Source of the DNA: Oxytricha trifallax
Lineage: Eukaryota; Ciliophora; Spirotrichea; Sporadotrichida; Oxytrichidae
Direction: 5' to 3'
NCBI GenBank assembly: GCA_000711775.1
Contig: ARYC01017801.1
Location: 50,164-114,163 of the forward strand
Length of the DNA stretch: 64,000 nucleotides
Shown here: piece after piece, positions 1-10,176 of the stretch
How the letters are laid out: each line of letters opens with the position of its first letter
Position numbering within the stretch: position 1 is the first letter of the stretch
Made by a program: the position numbers and the translations under genes
Notes under the pieces: model-generated
Told to the model about the DNA's origin: nothing
Seen by the model: the letters and a program-made list of their open reading frames with translations, nothing else
Databases searched by the model: none

Positions 1-1959
1 AAATCAAGTTAGGATCTTTTTCATTGAGTGTGAGAGTGATGAATAAATCTGGATGATCTTGTTATGAACTTTGTCAAAGTATTATAATCTTTCTTTGTTT
101 TATACTTCTTGTATTACAAATCCTTGTGTTAATTCTCATCTAACTCTTAAGGCTTTACAAATTTAACACCTCTTTTAAAACTGATGATCTACTCTTTTTT
201 TTACTCTGTCAAACCACCAGAAGATGTGATCCATATCAAGTCGGTTTTCGTATTTACATGACAAGAGTCTCATCTTAACATATTGCTTTGGAGTAATTCC
301 GTATTAATAATAAGTATTATTGTATCCACCCATACCTGTTGGAAATAAGGTAGGGAACAACATTTCCTCTATGTATGGATCTCTAAAGTAAATCTTTTTT
401 CTTAGTAGTTCTTATTAATCTATTCTCTTTTCTTCAAGTAATTCTTATTATTCAGTAATTTTATTGATTTCTTCATTTCTATCAGGTCTTATAATTTGGA
501 ATGAATCAAGAGCAGTAATATTGCCAAGTTCAATAAGTCTTCCAAGTATATTATCATTATACTCTAGGTTCAAAGGAAGAAGGAAATATTTTTGAGCTTT
601 GACCACCAAGAATTCCTCTTCTTATATCATCATATAAAACATCTTGACCTTCTATATCTATGATGTCTTTTACCCTTTGAATGATTGCATGGAAAATATA
701 AACATCTTCATTTATTTTTTCAGGATTTCCTTTAATTCTTTCTTTACTTATATGATATGATAAATCTCCCAGTTTCAATAGAATATCTTTAATAGATGAT
801 TCTTGTCTTTTAGGCATGAGAGAGCAGTTCCAGTATTTTTCTTTTCATGTGTTGAAATCTTATGCCACCAATTATCCTCTCTTCTTAGTTCTTTGAGATA
901 ATATTGAATTCTTCTATCATAAGTAGTGAAATCTTAGTATCCAAGTAAATGATAGTAGGATCCACCTTTCTTTTTCTCGATGTATGAATGGATGTTTCCA
1001 AGCATTATTGCTTATTGTTATTATCTTGTTATTAGTCTCTTTAATTCTTCAGGTTATGAAAAAGTTCTTTCATTACAATAGTCTTAAATATCTGTTTTGC
1101 TACACTAATAGCATATCTTTACTCTTTGTTTATTCTCATCCAATTCAATTTAATCAAATTCCTAAATGCAAACTAATGCGGATCTAGGAGTATCATTCTC
1201 ATTATCTAGGTTTAAATAGTTGTTATCTTTTCTTTAGTTCAAGATTTGGACAACTTCCCGCACTTCCCACAAATTTCTTTTATTATTTGCTTATTAAGCT
1301 TTTATTTTAAGTTTTTTATTGCTAGATTACTGCCAAGTTCTTTATTCTTTTTATGCTAATTATCATTTATACTTAAGTTATGTTTATCTTCGAATTATCA
1401 AATGACTTTTAATTCTCTTTTTTTATAATAGAAGTAATTTAAGCATAAAAGGTTCTTCATTCTTTTTTTAATATTTTTTCTTTTAATTTTTATCATTAAG
1501 GTAGAGACTTGTTTTAATAATGCCATTTTCAATTATAAAAAGATTTACCCATTTTTAACAAATTTTTATTGTTAAGCTAATAATATCCTTTATGTACAAT
1601 GCTAATGATTTTGGGTTACATTTTTCAAGCCTTTTAAGTAATTTATTTTCGACATGTTGTTATTAATAATCCACGATTCTTAATAGACTATCATCATTGA
1701 TAAATTTTCGTTTTTTATTTTTAATCATTAACAAGTTTATCTATTTTTATTTCATAATAAATTCACTTATCCTATTATCCTTATTGTTTTAGTAATATTC
1801 TCTGATTCTCTCAAGAATGTCAAAATATTGCTAATAACTTAATTAATTGTTAAGTTCATTAATTCCTCCCTCTTTAATGAGATGTTGCTGATGAATTATG
1901 TATTATTATTCTTTGTTGCTTAAAAATTGATCAGAATTCTGATCTTCAAAAGATTCCAT
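1..1959 (-). pseudogene. Helitron-type Rep protein, N-terminal part, frame-broken and cut by window edge
   Basis: Read from 1959 to 1. A 198-codon open frame (ATG 1957-1959, TGA 1363-1365) is followed, after one-base shifts, by two CxxC pairs (near 1260 and 1105) and then by blocks typical of the Helitron Rep (Helitron_like_N) region: GILGGQSSKIFPSSFEPR (about 560-620), LFPTLFPTGMGGYN (about 340-380), a Tyr/Trp-rich stretch with MDHIFWWF (about 215-250) and PDLFITLTLNEKD (about 10-50). The family nicks DNA for rolling-circle transposition; the catalytic HUH/Tyr and the helicase would lie beyond the left edge. At least four one-base shifts (near 1370, 815, 560 and 170) break the frame, so the copy is decayed or the reads carry indels. 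No Helitron terminus (TC...CTRR hairpin) was identified. The family call is fairly secure; its integrity is not. Confidence 0.72.
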
Positions 1960-2316
1960 GATTTGAATTATCAATTTTATTCACCCTTAAATAGGAGAGC
2001 CCCACTAAATATTTATGGGTCTACTTTTTAGAAATTATCAATTATCCATTTAAATTTGTGGCTAAAAAAAAAAATATTATTAAATATTACTAAATAAAAG
2101 AAATGAGCAATTTACTCCCGCTACGCACTTTTAATTTTTTAAAATATCTCTAAGTTACTCAAGTTATGCACTTCATAATAAATATAAATGAGACCAGAAA
2201 TATAAAACTCATTAAAAAATATTTTAGAATTTTACTTTATTATACTTATGGTTAATAATATCTACAAAAATGAAACAGTTACAATGATTTATTTGGATAG
2301 TTTTTTAGATAATTGA

Positions 2317-2617
2317 TAAAGTGGGGAAATTATACCAATTCGTTATAAAATTGAAGGTTTCATGCTAATTGATTGGGAAATGAAAGCTAAACACAATATT
2401 ATATATACTCAATCATCAATAATTGATGGACAAATAATAGGGAGTAATATTTTTCCCCAAAACCGGAACATAATTATTACGAATCCCCAAATCCCCCTAT
2501 ACTTTAAAAAATGACAATATATCTGGTGCTCCAGTGTCACACTATTGTTCAGCAGCAAATTTAGTGGATTTGCTTAATACCAGGATACCTCATGGATTTC
2601 AGTTATCATTCTTTTGA
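2317..2617 (+). CDS. Unrecognised coding segment (candidate MDS)
   Basis: The frame opens after a TGA at 2314-2316 and reads SGEIIPIRYKIEGFMLIDW, with balanced residue use unlike translated AT-rich spacer. It meets TGA at 2512 just after a run of six A; deleting one A joins it to a second protein-like frame (NDNISGAPVSHYCSAANLVD) ending at TGA 2615-2617. No start codon or recognised domain. I interpret it as one coding segment with a homopolymer slip, either an MDS of a gene or a relic. What lies between the Helitron remnant and this segment (about 1960-2316) is AT-rich and shows nothing. Confidence 0.45.
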
Positions 2618-2806
2618 GGCACTTAAAATCTCAAAAATGAAGATCTAAGTTTAATTTAAGGAATTAACTAAAAAATGATTATATTGCTTATATTTTTCGC
2701 GTTTTAAATATAAATCTATTCTGATTCTATATTCGTGACTAACTACTACCAAATGACCATAATCGATATTTTAGAGAATTTTTAGGAAGCATGAATTCTA
2801 TACTGC

Positions 2807-3154
2807 ATGATGGCGGGGAATTATTCGGCCCTGGACAAATTTAAAAATAGTCCAAAGATAAACAAAATGACACGATTAATTTTAACACTATCTTATGAAT
2901 TTTTATATTCAGATTTGATGCCTATGACTTTATTTGCTTTTCAACATTTATATTGGCAAGTAAATTTTCAAAAATCTGAGGCAAGGTTTCTTGCTCCTGT
3001 TTAACATTAATATATTCTAATTAGAAGGTAATATCAAAGATTTAAGCTTACCACCTTCCTTATTGTGAAGTTGAGTAGGGTAGATTTTAGAGGTCAGCTA
3101 AAATTTAGGGTCTGGATTCATCTATTTTATGGAGGATTTTAATAATTAATTTGA
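2807..3154 (+). CDS. Hypothetical protein, 115 codons
   Basis: ATG at 2807 and TGA at 3152-3154, with one in-frame TAA (3002) read as Gln. The product begins MMAGNYSALDKFKNSPKINK and has hydrophobic and aromatic residues in the middle (LYSDLMPMTLFAFQHLYW), possibly one membrane-associated helix. The frame upstream also looks coding (REFLGSMNSILHDGGELFG in a second frame, about 2773-2830), so the true start may be elsewhere and a slip may lie near 2830. No family recognised. GC content is higher than in the flanks, in line with an MDS. Confidence 0.4.
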
Positions 3155-3699
3155 TTGAATTTTAGTATTAAAATAGCTGAATTATTAAAATCTTGACTGA
3201 ATAATTGCAAAGTGCTTAGAGATTTTTTACATTATAATATATCATCCGAATTCATTGCCTAATCAATCAAAAATAACTTTAATAAGTAACCGTTTATTAT
3301 TACTAATATAATCGGTAGCGTAAAGTTGCAAAGCGATGAGTGATCCAAGAGCTGTATTAATTTTTAGCAACTTTGGAGGACTAGCCCATGCAAAATTGGT
3401 TTTTTAAAAAATGGCGAAATCCGAAAATTTTTCAAATTCAAAACCTTTCCCATAACTAAATAATGACGGTTAGAAATGTGAAGATAGGAATAGCTTGAAT
3501 TTAATGCTACTTTTAAAAGAAAATTCGGGTTATCAGTTTTGACTTCGAAAATGAATTCTGGCTTAGCCAAAAAGTCTCGCTTTTACGGTTCAGGTCGGTA
3601 AGATAGTATGCTAATCTAGAAAAATTTCACGAACCTCTCAGAAAAACTTCTAGATTTTAGGTAGATCTGAACTTAGAATATAAAATCACACTAAACTAA
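3118..3699 (-). CDS. Open frame of 194 codons, possible gene fragment
   Basis: Bounded by TGA codons at 3700-3702 and 3118-3120, with Gln codons TAA/TAG used in the interior. The middle reads KPEFIFEVKTDNPNFLLKVA and ISNRHYLVMGKVLNLKNFRI, which looks like folded protein rather than spacer. No ATG lies near the upstream end, so this could be an internal MDS. In DNA this AT-rich with a single stop codon, frames of this size do arise by chance, so the support is composition only. The 3' end overlaps the plus-strand frame ending at 3154 by about 37 bases. Confidence 0.33.
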
Positions 3700-4261
3700 T
3701 CAATAATATTATTATCAGAAAATGTGAGTGCCAAAATATTCTAAAACTTTCTACTTAAATTTTCTAGATCGGCCCCTCAAATTAAGTTAAAATGTGACCT
3801 TTTGAATATCGTTACTTTTAGATATATTTAATACTTTTATCAATTTATAATTCTAAGTGTATACGTATTAGGGCTTATAATACGTTAGTTGATTTCTTTT
3901 CTATGATTTTTAAAATATAAAAAATCATGATCGATATTTAGAAATAAGAATAATTAGAAGTGCTCATTTCCTATAACAAAAATGAATTTTAAGAAGAAGT
4001 TTTGATGACATGAATAACCTTTTCAAACAATATTTTATTATTTATTCTTTATCTATCCTGTGAATGTATAAGCCTTTTTTTATAATTCTTAAATGAAATG
4101 CTTTTTTAATTATTAATAAGATAATATTTAGAAGCGAATAAATTACAATAAGTGCCTTAAAATTTAATCGAAAAGTATCCTTATATGACAATTACAAATT
4201 AATTTTAAGAACAAAATACTTTTCCTTTTAAATTATTTACTACATAATTATATTTGTTTTT

Positions 4262-6236
4262 TAGGCATCTCTCAAGGTTGTCAAATTTAAGAATAAGTTT
4301 CTTGAGAGTGAATTAATCCAAATCAATTACAGTCTCTGCAAGTTTCATATTCTCTTCATCCATCTTGAATTCCTTTCTTTCTTCTATCAAGCCATTCTAA
4401 TATATAAAAGAGGAAGGCTGAACTAAATATTTTTGGAATTCTTTAAGTTTTTTTGTAATTCATCATCATCTTCCTTGATGTCAATTTCTTCGAAATTAGA
4501 AGTGTATTCACTTGGTTTAAAGAAAGTGTCTCCATATGTATTTCCCAATTAATGTTTAAAATGTAATTTTGATAAGTTAAATTATATTAAAATAAAATCT
4601 TAATGAATCGTGCTCTAACTCTTCCACTTTCTCTATTATATCCTTGAATTTCTATACCTTGGCGACTCTTTGTTACAGCCTCTTCTAAATAATGATTAAT
4701 TGACATCTTTTCTCTTCTTTTAACGCTAATTCTAAAGCTTACATCTGCGGATCGTAGTTATCAATCATTTTCTTCTAGTCAGCTTGCAATATCTCCTGCG
4801 GGTTTTTTATTGCAGTAGAGCTTTATAATTTTTTACAAAGTTTAAAATAAACAGTTAATTATTATTTAAAATTATAAATCTTCTTCATCTCTCTTTCTTC
4901 TGAGTAAATCCTCATAATCTTCATATTTTTTTTCGAGATATTTCTAAATCTATCTGATGATACCAGCCTTTAAACACCAATTCCTCTGATTTTCTTCTCA
5001 ACTTCTCTTTTTTTATTGTGTTTATATGCTTTTTATTAATCTAATTCTTTTTATTCTTCTTTTTTATAGGAATATCAGTAAGCATGAGTTCTTTCTTCAA
5101 TTTAAATTGGTCCTAAAATTCTCGCTTAAATTAATCAAAATTAATAATGAATATTATTTAATAGTATATTTTTGAAAAATTTTAGTGAAATGTCATAAAA
5201 GAATAAAATTGTAACCTTTTAATCTCAATTTGTTCATCTGCGTGTTTTCTTTCAAGTGTCTCTATCATTTAATTCTTCACTTTTCATGGTTATATCATAA
5301 TTTAAATCAATATCTCTAAGGATGTTCTCCTCCTTCAACCTAAAATTTTTAAGACCATCCTATAATAAAGTCACTTCGCTGATCTTTTGACTATCTCTCA
5401 ATCTATTGATTTTATCTTATTGGCCTTGGAAGTTCTCCCTAATATTGTAGGAATACATTTGAAATTGGGAAAATATAATTAATTAAATTTATAATAAATC
5501 AAAATCGTGGCAGTTAAAGTTGGCCAATTTGAACGATCTTGGGCTCATTCGATAGAGAATTCAAAATTAGCTGGACTTTACTATTGGCGGTACTATTTTA
5601 TCGCATCCCTGGACCGAGATAACTTGACTTTAATTAAACACCTCTAAATTCATTAAATTATACCCTCACATTAAACTCAAGTTATCTCGGTCCAGGGATG
5701 CGATAAAATAGTACCGCCAATAGTAAAGTCCAGCTAATTTTAAATTCTCTATCGAATGAGCCCAAGATCGTTCAAATTGGCCAACTCTAACTGCCACGAT
5801 TTTGATTTATTATAAATTTAATTAATTATATTTTCCCAATTTCAAATGTATTCCTACAATATTGTTTTTCTCGATAAGTTTCTAGTCCATGTACTTTTGT
5901 AGTAAAAGTTTCAGCTGAGATTCTTTCTCTAGGAATTGTTTCATAAATAGATTTGATAATCTATAAAGGGGGCATCTAATGAAAATTCGTTTAACATTAG
6001 TAGTTTCTGATGAATAGATAATAAAATTGGAATAATATAAATTTTTATGGCATTTGGATAAGCTCTTAATGTCGCACCTGATAATTTCAGTGAGTCATTC
6101 ATGTCATCCTGTTTCTTGATCAATTCTTAATGAAGTTCATTTAAATTTTGTCCTTCTCTTCTGCTTCCAATTGCAATTAAGGCAAACTTTCTATGATATG
6201 TTCCTACTCTACTCCTGCTCTTATTATAACTTGAGC
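4262..6236 (-). CDS. Coiled-coil protein gene, interrupted by IESs and a foldback element
   Basis: Read from 6236 down to 4262. Successive segments are rich in E, K, L and Q heptad-like sequence, for example LQLEAEEKDK, KQFLEKESQLKLLLQKYMDQ, DKINRLRDSQKISEVTLLQ, EEKRCQLIIIQKRLQQRVAK and VIDLDQFTLKKLILKFDNLE. The segments lie at about 6236-5860, 5444-5211, 5132-4878, 4828-4581 and 4552-4262. Removing the 415-bp foldback (to one TA) and short AT-rich pieces at matching small repeats keeps the frame. Single-base slips remain at homopolymers (near 4470, 4925, 5258, 5982 and 6150). The 5' end is lost where a TBE remnant begins at 6237; no stop is certain at the 3' end. It resembles long axonemal or cytoskeletal coiled-coil proteins in general style only; I do not assign a name. 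Confidence 0.6.
4553..4580. other. Candidate 28-bp IES with TTAA pointer
   Basis: AT-only-rich gap between two coding segments of the minus-strand coiled-coil gene. TTAA occurs at 4577-4580 and 4549-4552; joining at one copy connects the two frames in phase. A CATTAA match also exists but gives the wrong phase, so the exact pointer is uncertain. Confidence 0.4.
4829..4877. other. Candidate 49-bp IES with TTATAA pointer
   Basis: TTATAA is present at 4823-4828 and at 4872-4877. Keeping one copy and removing the intervening AT-rich 49 bp joins the frame ending EEDL to the frame continuing SSTAIKNPQEILQAD without a phase change. This is the classical pattern of an MDS-IES junction; there is no GT...AG boundary that would make it an intron. 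Confidence 0.62.
5133..5210. other. Candidate 78-bp IES with AAATT pointer
   Basis: AAATT occurs at 5128-5132 and 5206-5210 (plus strand). Joining at one copy fuses the minus-strand frame ...IEIKRLQ to ...FKREFQDQFKLKKE in phase. The removed piece is almost pure A+T and lacks splice-site consensus, so an IES is the better reading than an intron. Confidence 0.52.
5445..5859. mobile_element. 415-bp foldback element (MITE/IES-like), copy 1, TA-flanked
   Basis: Almost the whole element is one inverted repeat. It starts TTGTAGGAATACATTTG and ends with the complement, and is flanked by TA (5443-5444 and 5860-5861). Each arm contains a shared core (CGTGGCAGTTAAAGTTGG, CTCATTCGATAGAGAATT, TAGCTGGACTTTACTA) found again in the copies at 8892 and 9762. 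There is no coding capacity. It lies inside the minus-strand coiled-coil frame: collapsing it to one TA gives ...IEKNN|IRENFQGQ... in phase. TA duplication plus short termini fits elements mobilised by Tc1/mariner-IS630 transposases. Confidence 0.85.
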
Positions 6237-6339
6237 ATTCAAAACCCCAAAATCTTTAATGAGGTTTATAAGTGCTTCTTTGATTTGTAAGGTATAAAGG
6301 GGTATTATTGGGGTTAGTAGAGAAATTAGGTCAAATTGC

Positions 6340-6765
6340 AAAACGAGAAATAGAAATAAGCGAATTTTATGGTTGATTAATGATGAAAAATATTTAGATT
6401 TATTACTTAAGCTTAGGTATGGTGCGAGTATTAATATAAAGTATGTCATGCCAGTGCTGAATTATGCAGCTATAGCAAAATTTCTATGGAAGAGTGCCTC
6501 AGCTATCTAGTATTATTTTTTGTTAGCTATTTAGCATTATAATTTAGGCACTTGAAAACATCCAGCAAAAAATAAAAGTTCTCACAGCACCATATTGACT
6601 ACCTCTGCGACTCGAAGACTTTGAAGTATTGGGCACACTTTCCACTTGACAAGCGAGATTTGATGTTTAATCACAAGTTTCCTGACATTTTAAACCTTTC
6701 AAGATGCGTGGAGAAAGCTGCCAGAGGTTCTTCAGAGATGAGAGCTCCATTTTTATCAATTTAGT
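6340..6765 (+). pseudogene. TBE transposase (42-kDa type), N-terminal fragment
   Basis: The first part reads LRYGASINIKYVMPVLNYAA followed by IAKFLWKSASAI, aligning with YRYGCNDYSEQLKPILNNTS and IARLLHKSPATV of TBE copy 2, a helix-turn-helix-like region. After a TGA and frame shift the second part reads HHIDYLCDSKTLKYWAHFPL, matching HHLDYLINDKTLKYWAHFTL of copy 2. The homology stops near 6760, before the catalytic DDE residues, so it cannot be active. The antisense frame at 6204-6449 is a shadow of this gene. Confidence 0.7.
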
Positions 6766-7144
6766 TCCATTAAATTAGTACTAAATTTGTTTAAATTTAA
6801 TTAGTACTGGTACTAAATTCGTTTAATTTTAATTGGTACCAATTTAATAGTACCAAAACTTAATTAGTACCTAGTTTTAAACTAATGAGGTTTTAATGGA
6901 AAAGTTCCAAAAATGTTAAAAACATAAATGGTACCAGTACCAGCCTAATTTATTTCTAAGTTGGTACCCAAATTAAAAATATTAAGCATGAATTTAGAAA
7001 ATTTAAAGTTATAACTAAGTATAAATATGAACTCTAACATAATTAAATCAACCATAATTGCTGCGGTGCCAACTTCATACACAGTAATCAAAAATTGAGA
7101 TGTTATAAGAGCTTTATAATAGAAATTTAAATTTGAATTTAAAC

Positions 7145-7560
7145 ATGGCGGCTATCTTAATTCTAAAATCAGTTTCTTTTGGTGCTGGATAATCATAGCT
7201 CAACTTTGGATGCACTAAAAAGCCTGAAATCATTTATGTTGAGTGGGAAGTAGAGCTAGAAGCCCTTGAATTTTAAGCAAAAATCTTCAAAATTGAAGTT
7301 TAAATTAAGAAATAGAATACAGAAATGGGAGTCTAAACACCACTTGATGATGTTGAAGAAGTAATAGAACAGCTACCAGTTGAAAAGATAAAGATATTTA
7401 CTGCTAAGATTGCTAAAATTATTTTGCAACCGAATAGCGCTTGAAGAGACACCTTAAAGATATACAGTTTGACAAAGCCATAATCTATTTCAAACATGAT
7501 AAAGCAGATGGAAGATACTAATTTATTATAGGTACGACGATTAAATTATTATATTTATAA
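7145..7560 (+). CDS. Unrecognised coding piece within the TBE copy 3 region
   Basis: ATG at 7145. The frame reads MAAILILKSVSFGAGQSQ, then KPEIIYVEWEVELEALEFQA and VEEVIEQLPVEKIKIFTAKI, reaching TGA near 7442; a one-base shift leads into HLKDIQFDKAIIYFKHDKAD. It occupies the place where TBE copies 1 and 2 carry the 57-kDa zinc-finger/kinase gene. A weak resemblance of FKIEVQIKKQ to FEIQIQVKQE in copy 1 suggests a very diverged relative, but no zinc finger or kinase motif is visible. It could equally be a captured or host fragment. Confidence 0.35.
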
Positions 7561-8891
7561 ATAATATTGATACGTTAAAGCTATTAATTTAAGCATTGTT
7601 TCTTTAAGTTAATTTAGCATTATATTTTATATTTCAACCGTCGCCACTATATTTAAAAGTGGGAACGCTTGCAGGATTTTTATGAGTTTTATTTGATCAA
7701 ATATTAACTTAATAATTATATCATCAATTCAATTACAAATTTATTATCATTACCAATCAATTATTAAATAAATTTAACATAACTTAATCACAATTCAAGA
7801 TTCAAGAATTCTTTTAAACTTGACAGATCCTTTTAGAACTATATAATTCTCTTTGTTATATATTAAACCGTTAGTAATGATTATTGACTAATTATTTTAC
7901 GGGTAAATTATCGCAAATATATTCTATTAAGGATTCTAATACTTCTTTTTATAATTTAAAGCTCTATTAGTAATTATGATATATCTAAAAGTTTTTGAAT
8001 CCTAAACTAAGGTATTAAGCATATGAATATTTGAGTATCTTTAAGATTTAATCATACTATATTTAATATAATGGGTTAAACTATAAGATTTATCTATACT
8101 TAATTTAATATATTCACAAAAAATCCAATGACCGTCGCCATTTTTCAAAAAAGTGGGGACGGTTGGAAAATAATAAAATTAAAATATGCAATGATCAAGA
8201 TGTAGTGTCTGAACTTAAAGATATTAAATTATTTTTAAATGTCATGTGCATTATATAATCTGAAGGTGCTTTCTTAATTGATATTTTAGGATTATTCATA
8301 AATTTAATTAACTATAAAAAAATGAAAGGTCATGATTATTATTTTTAACTTAATTTATCTTAGATTTAAAATCTAACATATTGATCTTTTATTTATAAAA
8401 AATATTTGAATAATTAAAATTAACAATTACATTTAATTTAAATGATCTATATCATAATAACATAATTTTCGTTTAATTTTCAATGTTTATAAAAATAAGT
8501 CTTAAATTTGAAGAAATATCTTTTTAATTGTTTGATTAAAAGTATATTGAATATCATTCATCATTTTAAATAATAAAAAAAGAATTTTTATCTATAAATA
8601 TCAATCTTTCTCCTTCAATAAATATTTATATCTTGTAACAGAATTTAATAAAAATTTAATTGAGTTTCAATATATTAATAAAGAATTTTTATAATTTAAT
8701 AGTCTAGAATATTTGAATATAAACCTTAATTCAATTCATACTAGATATTTTTTAAATTTTCAATTATGACTTTTATAGAAATTAAAAATTTACTATTTTA
8801 GACATAAAATTGTATTATTTATTTATTTATTTATTTATTAACAATTCGATTTAGTCTAAATTTAACCATAAAGTAAAAATAATTAATAATA
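7561..8891. other. AT-rich spacer with two small hairpins and a TTTA microsatellite
   Basis: I see no supportable gene. Two hairpins share the motif CCGTCGCCA: 7637-7670 (partner AGTGGGAACG) and 8131-8165 (partner GTGGGGACGG). A (TTTA)n tract lies at about 8818-8840. The rest is low-complexity A+T, consistent with germline-limited DNA. Confidence 0.4.
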
Positions 8892-9289
8892 TTGTAGGAA
8901 TGCATTCGAAATTTGGAAATTAATTATAATTAAATTAATTATATTTCAAAATCGTGGCAGTTAAAGTTGGCCAATTTAAATGATCTAAGGCTCATTCGAT
9001 AGAGAATTTAAAATTAGCTGGACTTTACTAATGGCTGTACTATTTATAGCATCCAGGGAGCGAGATAACTCGACTTTAATGAGAGGGTTTAATTTAATGA
9101 ATCTAGATGCATTTCATTAAAGTCGAGTTATCTCGCTCCCTGGATGCTATAAATAGTACAGCCATTAGTAAAGTCCAGCTAATTTTAAATTCTCTATCGA
9201 ATGAGCCTTAGATCATCTAAATTGGCCAACTTTAACTGCCACGATTTTGAAATATAATTAATTTCCAAATTTCATATGTATTCCTACAA
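8892..9289. mobile_element. 398-bp foldback element, copy 2, TA-flanked
   Basis: Starts TTGTAGGAATGCATTCG, ends with the complementary CCTACAA, and is flanked by TA (8890-8891, 9290-9291). The arms carry the same core as copy 1 (GTGGCAGTTAAAGTTGGCC, TTCGATAGAGAATTTAAAAT, CTGGACTTTACTA), with substitutions shared by both arms (for example ATGGCTGTACTATTTATAGC), so the arms are more like each other than like other copies. It lies in AT-rich DNA, not in a visible gene. Confidence 0.85.
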
Positions 9290-9761
9290 TACTTGATAAA
9301 AACTTATTATAAATTGAGTAATTTTATGGTTTTAAATCACCTGATAACTCAAAAGTGCTTGATCCCCACAATATTTACCAAAAGTACATGGAGTCTCAAC
9401 ACCATCATTACACGTTTATCCTTGTGAACGTAGACTTCTATCAAAAGTAATGGATTATTTACTTCTATCATTTTCATTGTTTTATCCTTTAAGAAAAAGC
9501 CACGTTTGATATCATAATCAGTATTTACATCAGATGTGGATGCACCTTGAATTTTGCAATATTCAAAAATTTTTCAAAAGTAAATTGTAGAAATATTTCC
9601 AACTCATGAATCATGCTTATATAAAGAATAACATAATGAATATTTTTTAATAACTAGAGTAATGATAATTACTGATTACAAGTAAAAATTAATAAAATTA
9701 GTAATAAATATGAATATTTATTCTTATTTATTATTCTGATATTTCTATTGTAGGATTATTA
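9290..9761. other. Spacer between foldback copies 2 and 3
   Basis: Contains a slightly GC-richer patch at about 9340-9600 (for example CTTGATCCCCACAATATT), with no convincing long frame on either strand under the ciliate code. It may hold a small MDS; I cannot support a gene. Confidence 0.25.
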
Positions 9762-10176
9762 TTGTAGAAATACATTTGAATTTGGAAAAATAATTATAAT
9801 TAAATTAAATTCAAATTTATTTCGTGGCAGTTAAAGTTGGCCAATTTAAACGATCTTGGGCTCATTCGATAGAGAATTCAAAATTAGCTGGACTTTACTA
9901 TTGGCGGTACTATTTTATCGCATCCCTGGAGCGAGATAACTTGACTTTAATGTGAGGGTATAATTTAATGAATTTAGATGTGTTTAATTAAAGTCAAGTT
10001 ATCTCGCTTCAGGGATGAGATAAAATAGTACCGCCAATAGTAAAGTCCAGCTAATTTTGAATTCTCTATCGAATGAGCCCAAGATCGTTTAAATTGGCCA
10101 ACTTTAACTGCCACGAAATAAATTTGAATTTAATTTAATTATAATTATTTTTCCAAATTCAAATGTATTTCTACAA
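9762..10176. mobile_element. 415-bp foldback element, copy 3, TA-flanked
   Basis: Starts TTGTAGAAATACATTTG, ends CAAATGTATTTCTACAA, with TA at 9760-9761 and 10177-10178. The core is very close to copy 1 (TATTGGCGGTACTATTTTAT, CATCCCTGGA); the two copies differ mainly near the centre and in the terminal 60 bp. A preceding CTATTGTAGG at 9746 may be a relic of another end. Confidence 0.84.

Larger units (their letters stand above)
6237..7560 (+). mobile_element. Decayed TBE-class transposon, copy 3
   Basis: The left end, CAAAACCCCAAAATC at 6238, matches the C4A4-bearing ends of the two larger TBEs, and is preceded by ATT, an ANT-type target. Inside come a transposase fragment, then the intergenic landmark (CCATTTTTATCAATTTAG, about 6750) that in TBE copy 2 separates the 22-kDa and 57-kDa genes. 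The 22-kDa gene and most of the transposase are therefore deleted. A run of degenerate repeats built on TTAGTACTAAATT and GGTACCA follows (about 6774-6965), then a coding piece (7145-7560). I found no right terminal repeat, so the right boundary is a guess. The insertion truncates the minus-strand coiled-coil gene. Confidence 0.65.

Noticed and set aside
6204..6449. Minus-strand 81-codon ORF
   Set aside because: It crosses the TBE left end and is antisense to a transposase fragment supported by alignment with TBE copy 2.
8816..8842. TTTA tandem as a functional element
   Set aside because: Simple-sequence microsatellite in AT-rich DNA with no other context.
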